DNA of 33,689 bases from Bacteroidales bacterium (GTDB lineage: Bacteria > Bacteroidota > Bacteroidia > Bacteroidales > VadinHA17), in contig JALHSP010000154.1 in assembly GCA_022865305.1 (NCBI GenBank), positions 1-33,689 on the forward strand, in the 5' to 3' direction. How positions within the stretch are numbered: the first letter of the stretch is position 1; each line of letters starts with the position of its first letter. Below the pieces are notes generated by a model. It saw nothing but the letters and a program-made list of their open reading frames with translations. It was not told where the DNA came from and ran no database searches. Positions 1-7,080 of this stretch are shown piece by piece. A program made the position numbers and the translations under genes.

Positions 1-167
1 AAGGTAAGAAACAAATACTATACAAGTCAAATTTATTTTTATCCACTCACTTAAGTCACCTATTTCAGAGGACAGGGTGAATGGCTTAGCATAATGAATT
101 TTAAGCAGATTGATTATTAAGAGAGCAACCCGAACACCTATGAACCTGGTTTTCTTGTTTTAACCCC

Positions 168-668
168 CTATAAGTTGACAGTTTTATTAAAAGAATATAG
201 TACTACTTGGTTATCATTTTCACTCATCAGCCGATTAGCAAAGTTAGCCGTATCTTCTATACCCCATCGCCTCAGGTAAGCGAAAACAATAAACCATAGA
301 TCTGTTTCTCTGGAATTTATCTCAGGTGATATCAGCAGCATCATAGGTTGGCCACCGAATCCCTTAATTACAACCATGGTCAAGGGTTTTTTAGACTCTG
401 GCAAATTGACAGGCATGAAGCCATGCCTTATGTGGAAATGGACTTCTTTCCCTTCAATAATCTTTATAATGCTATTCTCATAAGGAAGCCTGCATGCATG
501 TGCTAACCATAATGATATTAAATATTTACCCTGGGATATCAGGTCTCGTGAGCCAACCAGTCGAATAATAAAGTCTCTTTTATTTTTCAGAAGAGACTCA
601 TATAAATCATCTCTGTCACCCCCACGATCAATTACCCATATACCCCTGTTTTTGTGTGTGAAATACAA
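168..668 (-). pseudogene. Decayed DDE (IS4-superfamily-like) transposase, C-terminal fragment
   Basis: The 166-residue reading frame resembles the catalytic C-terminal half of an IS4-superfamily transposase, which cuts and rejoins transposon ends. It shows the second-aspartate motif (VIDRGGDRDD, D14) and the Y-x2-R-x3-E signature in YLRRWGIED (Y131, E138). In the usual Y-R-E-K signature the next conserved residue is Lys, six residues after the Glu; here it is Asn145. The frame opens only at a TTG, and upstream in the same frame there is a stop at 723-725, so the N-terminal region with the first catalytic Asp is missing. The tail after residue 146 does not resemble a transposase end. I infer a truncated, inactive insertion-sequence remnant. 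The exact IS family cannot be named from this piece. Confidence 0.7.
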
Positions 669-680
669 ATATATACAGGA

Positions 681-714
681 GGATACTTTTATGCTATTAA
701 TAAAAAAAGTATCC
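681..714. repeat. Perfect 10-bp inverted repeat beside the transposase remnant
   Basis: GGATACTTTT (681-690) and AAAAGTATCC (705-714) are exact reverse complements separated by 14 nt. A T-rich run follows on the plus strand. It could be a terminator-like hairpin or sequence left from an insertion-sequence end. It lies just upstream of the truncated transposase frame. Confidence 0.55.
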
Positions 715-787
715 CCATTTTTTTATTTTATCACTTGTAGATTTCCTCCAAGCCTCATCTAATGACCAGAACCGAATTTGAAGTCAC

Positions 788-795
788 TATTTTTG
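788..795 (+). promoter_or_regulatory. Candidate Bacteroidota -7 box (TATTTTTG) for the GH2 gene
   Basis: TATTTTTG matches the Bacteroidota -7 consensus TAnnTTTG and lies about 100 nt upstream of the beta-galactosidase ATG. No TTG sits at the expected -33 spacing, so this is a weak candidate. Confidence 0.3.
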
Positions 796-895
796 GGGTA
801 CGTCCTGAAATATTATGAATTGATTTTATTGATTGATTTACCTACCTTAGCATTGACTCCCATCACACTGGAAAAAGTACTAATACTTGTTTGCT

Positions 896-3442
896 ATGAA
901 AAAGATATTCCTTCTTCCATTACTGATCTTATTTTCAATTCCAGGCACTTTTACAATTATATATGCCCAGGGATCACCCAGGTCACGTGAATCCTTCAAT
1001 GAAGGCTGGAAATTTGTCAGGTATTTCAATGCTTCTGATGAAGCTGTAACAACAGAAAAAGAACCTGAAAACCTGCAATTACCGGCAGTTAATGATAATA
1101 CGTGGCGCACTCTCGATTTGCCGCACGACTGGGCTATTGAAGGACCTTTCAACGATACTCTTGAAAATAATACAGGCCTTCTGCCATGGAAAGGTATTGG
1201 CTGGTACCGGAAGCATTTTTCAATCAGTGAAAGCGATAAAGGAAAACGTATATATATTGATTTTGATGGGGCAATGGCATACGCTAAAGTATGGCTCAAC
1301 GGGAAGTACGTTGGTGAATGGCCTTATGGATACACCTCATTCAGGTTAGACCTTACACCCTATATCCTACCCGGCAAGGAAAATATCATTGCTGTCAGAC
1401 TTGATACAAAGAGTTGGGATTCAAGATGGTACCCTGGAGCCGGACTTTACCGCAATGTCTGGCTGGTAAAAACCACGCAGCTTCATGTATCTCATAACGG
1501 GGTATACTGCACAACACCGGAAATCATGAAAGATAGGGCTGTTCTGAGTGTAGAAACTGAAGTAGAGAGCCATCTGAATGATCCGACCTCTGTTACTGTA
1601 AAAGCAGCAGTTTACAAACTGAACAAAGATCTCGAGCCTTCTGCCTCCCCTGTTGCAGAATCCGTCTCCCCGGCTGCAACCATTCAGGCAATGAAAGATC
1701 ATATATTCAGGCTCGATATACCTGTAAAAGAGCCGGTTCTCTGGGACATTGACAATCCGGAACTCTACAATGTGGTAGTCAGTGTTTCGGGAGACAATGG
1801 TGTGGCTGATTTATACACAGTAAATTTTGGTTTCAGAACGCTTAATTTTACCCCGCGCAATGGCTTTTACCTTAACGGGAAAAGAGTTGAAATAAAGGGT
1901 GTCTGCAACCACCACGATCTTGGAGCTCTTGGCGCTGCCTTCAACACCCGTGCTGCCGAGCGGCAGCTTGAGATCCTGAAGGAAATGGGTTGCAATGCTA
2001 TAAGAACAAGCCATAATCCTCCTGCACCTGAGCTGCTTGATCTGTGTGACAGGATGGGATTTCTTGTTGAGGATGAAGCATTTGATACCTGGAAGACTCC
2101 CAAGAAAAGGAATGATTACAATAAATTGTTCTATGCCTGGCACGAAGAGGATCTCAGAGCAATGGTGCGCCGTGACCGCAATCACCCGTCTGTTTTTATC
2201 TGGAGCACGGGCAATGAAGTGGGCGACCAGAACAATCCTGCCTTGTCTGAAAGCCTGAGAGCTATCATTAAATCTGAAGATATCACCAGACCGGTAACTG
2301 TTGGTTGTAACTGGGATGAATCAGGCACCAACGGTTTCCAGAAAACAGTTGATGTATTTGGTATTAACTACCGGCTATACAGGTATGATGCTTTCTTCGC
2401 ACTTAAAGATAATATCAACCTGCCATTCCACTCCAGCGAATCAGCTTCAACAGTAAGCTCAAGGGGAGAATATTTCTTCCCTGTCGTTGAGGGCGATCTC
2501 AATAATAATCTCCCGGGGAAAGGGATATTCCAGATATCTTCCTATGATCTGGCATACCCGTCATGGGCAACTACTGCTGATCAACAATGGCAAATGCAGG
2601 ATAAATATCCGGCAGTATTCGGTGAATTTGTATGGACAGGTTTCGATTATATTGGTGAACCTACTCCCTATGGAGGTGATCTCACAGGTTTAAGACCGGG
2701 CAACCGGAGATATGACCAGGCTAAGGCACTGCTTGATAAGCAAAATGTCACCGAGGTTCCTTCACGCAGCAGTTACTTTGGTATACTTGATCTTGCAGGA
2801 TTTAAGAAAGACCGTTTTTATTTATATCAGTCAAAATGGAGACCTGACCTGCCGATGGCACATATACTTCCTCACTGGAACTGGCCTGAAAGAAAAGGAC
2901 TGGTAACACCGGTTCATGTCTATACTTCAGGTGATGAAGCTGAATTGTTCCTCAACGGGAAATCGCTTGGCAGGAAAAAGAAAGGAGAATCTGAATACCG
3001 ACTGAAATGGGATGATGTTATTTATCAACCGGGTGAACTTAAAGTAATTGCATATAAAAATGGTGAAAAATGGGCTGAGGATGTCATGAAAACAACAGGA
3101 AAAGCATATCAGCTCTCAATGTCGGCCGACCGTCCGGAAGTTATTGCCGATGGCAAGGACCTTGTTTTTGTAACCGTCAGGATCGAAGATAAAAATAAAT
3201 TGCTATGTCCACATAGCAATTTCCAGATCAGCTTCAGTGTCGAAGGTCCAGGGAAAATTGTTGCTACCGATAATGGAGATGCTACAAGCCACGAGTCATT
3301 CCAGTCCAAATCAAGAAAAGCATACAATGGTTTATGCCTTGTTATAGTGGCAGCAGAGAAAGGTGCCTCAGGAACCATCACACTTAAGGGTGAGTCGAAA
3401 GGATTGAAAGGTGCTTCGGTAAAAATTGATATAAGGAAATAG
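896..3442 (+). CDS. Secreted glycoside hydrolase family 2 beta-galactosidase
   Basis: This is an 848-residue GH2 enzyme that removes terminal beta-linked sugars, most likely galactose, from oligosaccharides in the periplasm or at the cell surface. I chose the ATG at 896 over a TTG at 887 because it directly begins a signal peptide (MKKIFLLPLLILFSIPG, ending near IIYAQG). A sugar-binding jelly roll (about 30-190), an immunoglobulin-like domain (about 200-310) and a TIM barrel follow. The acid/base Glu441 is in STGNEVGDQ and the nucleophile Glu577 in GEFVWTGFDYIGEP. The C-terminal 200 residues resemble the DUF4982 and Ig-like tail of Bacteroidota GH2 enzymes. Length is normal. No SusC/SusD pair, sulfatase or regulator is adjacent, so it is not in a recognisable polysaccharide utilisation locus. 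Beta-glucuronidase or another GH2 specificity cannot be excluded. Confidence 0.93.
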   Translation: MKKIFLLPLLILFSIPGTFTIIYAQGSPRSRESFNEGWKFVRYFNASDEAVTTEKEPENLQLPAVNDNTWRTLDLPHDWAIEGPFNDTLENNTGLLPWKGIGWYRKHFSISESDKGKRIYIDFDGAMAYAKVWLNGKYVGEWPYGYTSFRLDLTPYILPGKENIIAVRLDTKSWDSRWYPGAGLYRNVWLVKTTQLHVSHNGVYCTTPEIMKDRAVLSVETEVESHLNDPTSVTVKAAVYKLNKDLEPSASPVAESVSPAATIQAMKDHIFRLDIPVKEPVLWDIDNPELYNVVVSVSGDNGVADLYTVNFGFRTLNFTPRNGFYLNGKRVEIKGVCNHHDLGALGAAFNTRAAERQLEILKEMGCNAIRTSHNPPAPELLDLCDRMGFLVEDEAFDTWKTPKKRNDYNKLFYAWHEEDLRAMVRRDRNHPSVFIWSTGNEVGDQNNPALSESLRAIIKSEDITRPVTVGCNWDESGTNGFQKTVDVFGINYRLYRYDAFFALKDNINLPFHSSESASTVSSRGEYFFPVVEGDLNNNLPGKGIFQISSYDLAYPSWATTADQQWQMQDKYPAVFGEFVWTGFDYIGEPTPYGGDLTGLRPGNRRYDQAKALLDKQNVTEVPSRSSYFGILDLAGFKKDRFYLYQSKWRPDLPMAHILPHWNWPERKGLVTPVHVYTSGDEAELFLNGKSLGRKKKGESEYRLKWDDVIYQPGELKVIAYKNGEKWAEDVMKTTGKAYQLSMSADRPEVIADGKDLVFVTVRIEDKNKLLCPHSNFQISFSVEGPGKIVATDNGDATSHESFQSKSRKAYNGLCLVIVAAEKGASGTITLKGESKGLKGASVKIDIRK
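3197..3222. repeat. Perfect 12-bp inverted repeat inside the GH2 gene
   Basis: AAATTGCTATGT (3197-3208) and ACATAGCAATTT (3211-3222) are exact reverse complements with a 2-nt centre (CC). The dyad lies within the coding sequence and encodes part of KLLCPHSNF in the C-terminal domain. Confidence 0.9.
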
Positions 3443-3592
3443 TAAAAAGAAATAAAGACACTAGAGATTGTCTTAAAAGTCGAATCAACCACCCCGTCAC
3501 AACACTACGGTTATGAACCTTAAAGAATTTTAAGCTGATGTTAATTTTAGTTAAAAATTGATATTGTACAGATTCTGAGTATTTTTTTTCTG

Positions 3593-3600
3593 TATTTTCG
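3593..3600 (+). promoter_or_regulatory. Possible -7 element upstream of the HlyD-like gene
   Basis: TATTTTCG differs by one base from TAnnTTTG and lies 43 nt before the ATG at 3644. It is a single-motif match without a properly spaced -33 TTG. Confidence 0.25.
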
Positions 3601-3643
3601 CCCCCTGATATCTTGAAATAGTTTAAACGACAGAATACAGAAG

Positions 3644-4987
3644 ATGAAAAGGACAATTATAATTACGGGAATTATTGTTGCTGTTACAATCATCGCCCTT
3701 ATTGTCTTTAACAAAGTCACCTCTAAAAAAGATGACGATGCTCAGTTTACGAAAGTTGTTAAAGGAGATTTTGAAATAGTTGTAACAACAACAGGCGAAT
3801 TAATTGCTGAAAAATCAATAGATATTAAAGGTCCGGAATTCACCCAGGGAAGAGATATCCGCGGGAGTAACATCAAAATACAGGACCTGATACCTGAAGG
3901 AACTGAAGTTAATGAGGGTGATTATATTGCGACTCTTGATAAAACAGAGCTTGACAACTCGTTAAAAGATGCAAGGGAAAGACTTGTAACCTTACAGACA
4001 AACCTTGAGATGGCCCTATTAGATACTGCTTTGACTCTCAATAGTATAAGAGACCAGATAAGTAATCAGATCAACACAGTTAAAGAGGCTGCCATAACTT
4101 TCCGCAACTCAAAATTTGAATCTCCTGCCACTATCCGCCAGGCTGAAATAAATTACGACCAGGCACAAAGAGTGCTAGACCAGTTAAATAGAAGTTATAC
4201 ATTAAGGGTGGCACAAACCCAAAGAAATATTAACATACAAAGACTTTTTGTTTCCAGGATAGAAAGGAGAATCAGGGATTTCGAAGAGGTTCTGTCCGGT
4301 TTTGTTATTACAGCACCCTCACCCGGTATGATAATCTATAAAAAGGACAGGATGGGGAACAAAAGAAAAACCGGATCATCAATCAATCCTATGGACCGTG
4401 TGGTTGCCACACTTCCTGACCTTTCATCAATGTTATCAAAAATCTATGTCAGTGAGATTGAAGTGAGCAAAGTAAAACCAGGGCAATCCGTCAGTGTCAC
4501 CGTTGATGCTTTCCCTTCAAAGGCTTATACAGGCTCTGTGATCAATGTTGCGAATATAGGCGAAAAGCTTCCGAATTCCGATTCAAAAGTTTTTGAGGTT
4601 CAGATTAAAATTGATGGTTCCGACTATACTCTCCGGCCTTCAATGACCACAAACAACAAGATCATGATTAAAACATTTAACAATGTAGCTTATATTCCAA
4701 ATGAATGTATCAATACCGGAGTTGACAGCATCCCAGTTGTATATACGAAAAACGGATATAAACAAGTGGTGATCCTGGGTGAGTCGAACGATAAGGATGT
4801 GATCATTGAGCAGGGACTTGAACCGGGAACATCCGTCTACCTGACGATACCTGAAAAACCGGAAAAATTCAGGATTGCGGGAGAAGAGCTGATTAAGACT
4901 ATTAAGGAGCGCGAAAAAGAAAAAAGATACCTCAACGATAACAGTATAAAAGAAAATAACAAAATAAGTCAGGCAAGATCTCTTTAA
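3644..4987 (+). CDS. HlyD-family periplasmic adaptor (membrane fusion) protein
   Basis: The 447-residue protein has one N-terminal transmembrane anchor (about residues 4-22), then a beta-rich segment with TTGELIAEKSIDIKGPEF and IPEGTEVNEGDYIATLD. That is the half-lipoyl (barrel-sandwich) pattern of periplasmic adaptors. A long alpha-helical hairpin follows (about 100-220, rich in Gln, Asn and Arg), then the returning lipoyl half (FVITAPSPGMIIYKKD), a beta-barrel region (VSEIEVSKVKPGQSVSVTVDAFP) and a membrane-proximal domain. Such proteins bridge an inner-membrane RND or ABC (MacB-like) pump to an outer-membrane channel. No pump permease or TolC-like gene is adjacent, so the partner must be encoded elsewhere. 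The Lys/Glu/Asn-rich C-terminus is probably disordered. A double terminator follows the gene. The family call is firm; the transported substrate is unknown. Confidence 0.88.
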   Translation: MKRTIIITGIIVAVTIIALIVFNKVTSKKDDDAQFTKVVKGDFEIVVTTTGELIAEKSIDIKGPEFTQGRDIRGSNIKIQDLIPEGTEVNEGDYIATLDKTELDNSLKDARERLVTLQTNLEMALLDTALTLNSIRDQISNQINTVKEAAITFRNSKFESPATIRQAEINYDQAQRVLDQLNRSYTLRVAQTQRNINIQRLFVSRIERRIRDFEEVLSGFVITAPSPGMIIYKKDRMGNKRKTGSSINPMDRVVATLPDLSSMLSKIYVSEIEVSKVKPGQSVSVTVDAFPSKAYTGSVINVANIGEKLPNSDSKVFEVQIKIDGSDYTLRPSMTTNNKIMIKTFNNVAYIPNECINTGVDSIPVVYTKNGYKQVVILGESNDKDVIIEQGLEPGTSVYLTIPEKPEKFRIAGEELIKTIKEREKEKRYLNDNSIKENNKISQARSL

Positions 4988-5008
4988 AATATCAATACCT
5001 CAAAAATG

Positions 5009-5040
5009 AAAAAGAAGAGGTTTGCGCCTCTTCTTTTTTC
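5009..5040 (+). terminator. Rho-independent terminator after the HlyD-like gene
   Basis: A 12-bp stem (5009-5020 pairing with 5027-5038) around TTTGCG ends in a T run. The A-rich 5' arm makes it potentially bidirectional, serving the convergent gene at 5103-5669 as well. Confidence 0.88.
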
Positions 5041-5057
5041 ATTAACATTAATCCATG

Positions 5058-5081
5058 ATCCCGAATATCGGGATTTTTTTT
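5058..5081 (+). terminator. Second rho-independent terminator
   Basis: ATCCCGA (5058-5064), loop ATA, TCGGGAT (5068-5074), followed by seven T residues. It stands in tandem with the terminator at 5009-5040 between two convergent genes. Confidence 0.8.
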
Positions 5082-5102
5082 ACCAGGAATTCTCTTAAAT
5101 TC

Positions 5103-5669
5103 TTACTTTTTATCGTAAACCGCTGTTGTCTTTACTTCTCCCTGCTGAGTATTCCTGGTTGTAACGATTGAAAGAGATGTTGGGCTGGTCAGCGACCATG
5201 CTTCAGTGGTCTTCATCTCGGTTGTTTGTCCGTCACGCTCAATTGATCTTGTTGTTACGATTGTCAGAGTCTTGCCATCAGCAGACCATGTTGCTACTGA
5301 CTTACTATCACCCCTGCCGGTAGTGTTAATACTTTCTTTTCCGTCAAGAGTGTATTTTGAAGTAGTGGTAACTGGCTGACCATCCTGGTTGTTCCTTGTA
5401 CGGTCGACACTCAGAAGGTTGGCTTCCTGTTTTGCATCGAAGTTACCGCCTCCAAAACCTCCCATCCTCTGACCCTGGCCCTGTCCCTGCGGTGGCTGGC
5501 CTTGTCCCTGCGGAGGCTGACCCATATTGCTCTTCTCAGCGTTAAATGCCCATGATCCTGAGAAATTAGCTTTTCCTGCCTGTGCATTTACAGTAAACGG
5601 CATAGCCAGGAATGCAAGAATTATCATTGCTGATAACATAATCTGAAAACTTTTAACATTTTTTTCCAT
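5103..5669 (-). CDS. Small secreted protein with a Gly/Gln/Pro-rich linker
   Basis: I do not recognise a named family. The 188-residue product has a signal peptide (hydrophobic residues about 10-28, cleavage likely after VNAQA). Next comes FSGSWAFNAEKSN, a start typical of lipocalin-like or META-like secreted beta-proteins of Bacteroidota. A low-complexity run rich in PPQGQG and GGFGGG spans about residues 51-75. The remaining 110 residues are Thr/Ser-rich alternating beta strands, with the recurring pattern TIVTTR/SIVTTR and TTSKYTLDG. This suggests a small beta-barrel or beta-sandwich acting in the periplasm or at the cell surface. It stands alone, facing the HlyD-like gene across two terminators. 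A TAACTTTG promoter-like box lies 43 nt upstream. Function unknown. Confidence 0.75.
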   Translation of the reverse strand: MEKNVKSFQIMLSAMIILAFLAMPFTVNAQAGKANFSGSWAFNAEKSNMGQPPQGQGQPPQGQGQGQRMGGFGGGNFDAKQEANLLSVDRTRNNQDGQPVTTTSKYTLDGKESINTTGRGDSKSVATWSADGKTLTIVTTRSIERDGQTTEMKTTEAWSLTSPTSLSIVTTRNTQQGEVKTTAVYDKK

Positions 5670-5712
5670 ATTTAATGATTTTGTTGGTTGATTATAACTA
5701 TAGACAAAAACT

Positions 5713-5720
5713 CAAAGTTA
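5713..5720 (-). promoter_or_regulatory. -7 promoter box (TAACTTTG) for the gene at 5103-5669
   Basis: Read on the minus strand the sequence is TAACTTTG, a full match to TAnnTTTG, 43 nt upstream of the ATG. A TTG lies about 9 nt further upstream, too close for a standard -33 element. Confidence 0.4.
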
Positions 5721-5888
5721 GATATTCCACAACACTTACACTATTATTTAATATTATTTAAGGTTTTTTAAGATATGACGACCAAAAGAGTGAGTAATAA
5801 TAAAGCCTATCGGTTTATTAAAAAAATTTATTATCATTGCAGCTTGAATTTTTAACCCTTAATCTTAATAAATTAAATTGATACTATT

Positions 5889-6377
5889 ATGATCAGAAAA
5901 TTCTTCACCATCATTGCAGTAACTGCAATACTAACTTCCTGCGGAAATGCAGGTAAGAAAGAAGCTACCTCAAAAAACACAATTGCAGGAGACGCAGCAA
6001 AAGTAGAATTTGCATCGCTTATTGAAAATCCGGAGAACTTTATCAATAAGAAAATCAGTGTTGAAGGTAAAGTTGTGCATGTTTGTATGCAAAGTGGTAA
6101 AAAGCTCTTCATCACAGGGGAGAATCCTGATATCAGATTATATGTTCAAGCCGGTGAAGAAATGCCAAAATTTCCGACGGAATTACTTGGTAGCGAAATA
6201 GTTGTTGAAGGTACGCTTACAAAAATTGCCGGTGTACCTGGAGGTGAAGGGATGGATATGGCTGAAGGTGGTAAAAAACAGGTATCCAGCGATACATGTG
6301 AAACCGAAGCAGCCCTTGCAAAACAATCAACACTTGCCGATCTGATGATGATCTATAACAAGCACACAATAAAATAA
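5889..6377 (+). CDS. OB-fold lipoprotein of unknown function
   Basis: The 162-residue protein starts with a lipoprotein signal (MIRKFFTIIAVTAILTSC, lipidated Cys near residue 18), so it is probably anchored in a membrane facing the periplasm. The body reads as an OB-fold resembling the tRNA_anti-like/DUF4920-type secreted proteins. It contains ISVEGKVVHVCMQSGKKLFITGE, then RLYVQAGEEMPKFPTELLGSEIVVEGTLTKI. Two further cysteines stand out: one in VVHVCMQSGKKLF and one in SDTCETEAAL. They could bind metal or heme, or form a disulfide; this is inference. It precedes a PepSY-type membrane protein in the same direction, with a terminator-like hairpin between. No biochemical role is established for this type of protein as far as I know. 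Confidence 0.75.
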   Translation: MIRKFFTIIAVTAILTSCGNAGKKEATSKNTIAGDAAKVEFASLIENPENFINKKISVEGKVVHVCMQSGKKLFITGENPDIRLYVQAGEEMPKFPTELLGSEIVVEGTLTKIAGVPGGEGMDMAEGGKKQVSSDTCETEAALAKQSTLADLMMIYNKHTIK

Positions 6378-6396
6378 TTTTCTGAATAAATTCCGG

Positions 6397-6433
6397 GAGG
6401 CTGTTTTAAAAGACTTTTGAGACAGCCTCTTTT
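6397..6433 (+). terminator. Terminator-like hairpin between the OB-fold and PepSY genes
   Basis: GAGGCTGT (6397-6404) pairs with ACAGCCTC (6422-6429), followed by TTTT. It ends only 11 nt before the next ATG, so it may terminate the first gene or attenuate the second. Confidence 0.7.
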
Positions 6434-6444
6434 AATTCTACCGC

Positions 6445-6993
6445 ATGAATTTTTCAAAACTAAACAGGATTACTCACCGTGATATCGGATATCTTATTGC
6501 CGGATTAACAATAATTTATGCCCTGTCGGGCATTGCCCTGAATCATAAGCACGACTGGAACCCAAACTACCTGGTAGATGCTTATGAATTTACTACCGAT
6601 ATTAATTTTACCAGGGAATCTTTCAATGACGATATTGCGATGACAATTCTAAAAAATATCCCTGGAAATCCTGAATATAAAACATTTCATTTTCCATCAG
6701 GTAACAGGCTGACAATATTTATTGAAGGAGGATATGTCCAGATAAATACTACCTCAGGAAAAGGTATTGCAGAAAGGATCAGTAAGAGGCCACTCTTCTA
6801 CCAGATAAACTTTCTGCATTACAATCCCGGGAAATGGTGGAAATATTTCAGTGATATCTTCTGTATCTCCCTGATCCTGGTTACTATCACAGGTTTATTT
6901 ATAGTAAAAGGCAGGAATGGGATCACTAAAAGAGGTGCGATCCTGACAATTATCGGGATAGTACTACCGCTATTGTTTTTGTTTATTTATTAA
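6445..6993 (+). CDS. PepSY-associated transmembrane protein
   Basis: The 182-residue membrane protein has a transmembrane helix at about 14-32 (YLIAGLTIIYALSGIALN) followed by a His-containing HKHDWNP stretch. A soluble region of about 90 residues (to about 130) carries a PepSY-like strand set, and the last two helices are at about 136-155 and 163-182. The layout, including YALSGIALNH and FLHYNPGKWWKYFSDIFCISLILVTITGLF, is that of small PepSY_TM proteins in Bacteroidota. Relatives are often found with iron, heme or respiratory genes. Its exact role is unknown. It follows the OB-fold lipoprotein by 67 nt and is followed by a GC-rich repeat. Confidence 0.78.
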   Translation: MNFSKLNRITHRDIGYLIAGLTIIYALSGIALNHKHDWNPNYLVDAYEFTTDINFTRESFNDDIAMTILKNIPGNPEYKTFHFPSGNRLTIFIEGGYVQINTTSGKGIAERISKRPLFYQINFLHYNPGKWWKYFSDIFCISLILVTITGLFIVKGRNGITKRGAILTIIGIVLPLLFLFIY

Positions 6994-6995
6994 AT

Positions 6996-7030
6996 AACTC
7001 ACCCCTTGCCCCTCCAAGGAGGGGATTTAA
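6996..7030. repeat. GC-rich palindromic intergenic repeat, copy 1
   Basis: The segment begins AACTCACCCC and contains the core CCCCTCC (7009-7015), AA, GGAGGGG (7018-7024). Related copies are at 10321-10349 and 23335-23391. The core can form a strong hairpin between the convergent genes. Confidence 0.65.
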
Positions 7031-7048
7031 GTCATTAACCTTATTCCA

Positions 7049-7076
7049 TTGCGCCGTTGCGCCTTTGTCCCTTTGC
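7049..7076. repeat. Degenerate short tandem repeat (TTGCGCC type)
   Basis: TTGCGCC occurs at 7049-7055 and 7057-7063, followed by degenerate units TTTGTCC and CTTTGC, just outside the stop codon of the molybdenum hydroxylase gene. Confidence 0.45.
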
Positions 7077-7080
7077 AGCT

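Noticed and set aside
1-167. Open minus-strand frame running to the left edge (about 50 codons, hydrophobic)
   Set aside because: It is too short, lacks a start, and does not resemble the rest of a transposase; I see nothing supportable in this stretch.
3443-3643. Intergenic 200 bp after the GH2 gene considered for an ncRNA or terminator
   Set aside because: Only a weak AT-rich palindrome (CTTAAA-GAAT-TTTAAG) and one promoter-like box are visible; no convincing RNA structure.
880-3656. Many secondary reading frames on both strands over the beta-galactosidase gene
   Set aside because: They are shadows of a well-supported GH2 gene, with no signal, domain or plausible start of their own.
5450-5530. 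Repetitive CCCTGCGG-type sequence considered as a small repeat array
   Set aside because: It is simply the coding DNA for the Gln/Gly/Pro linker of the secreted protein; no spacers or regular units as in a CRISPR.
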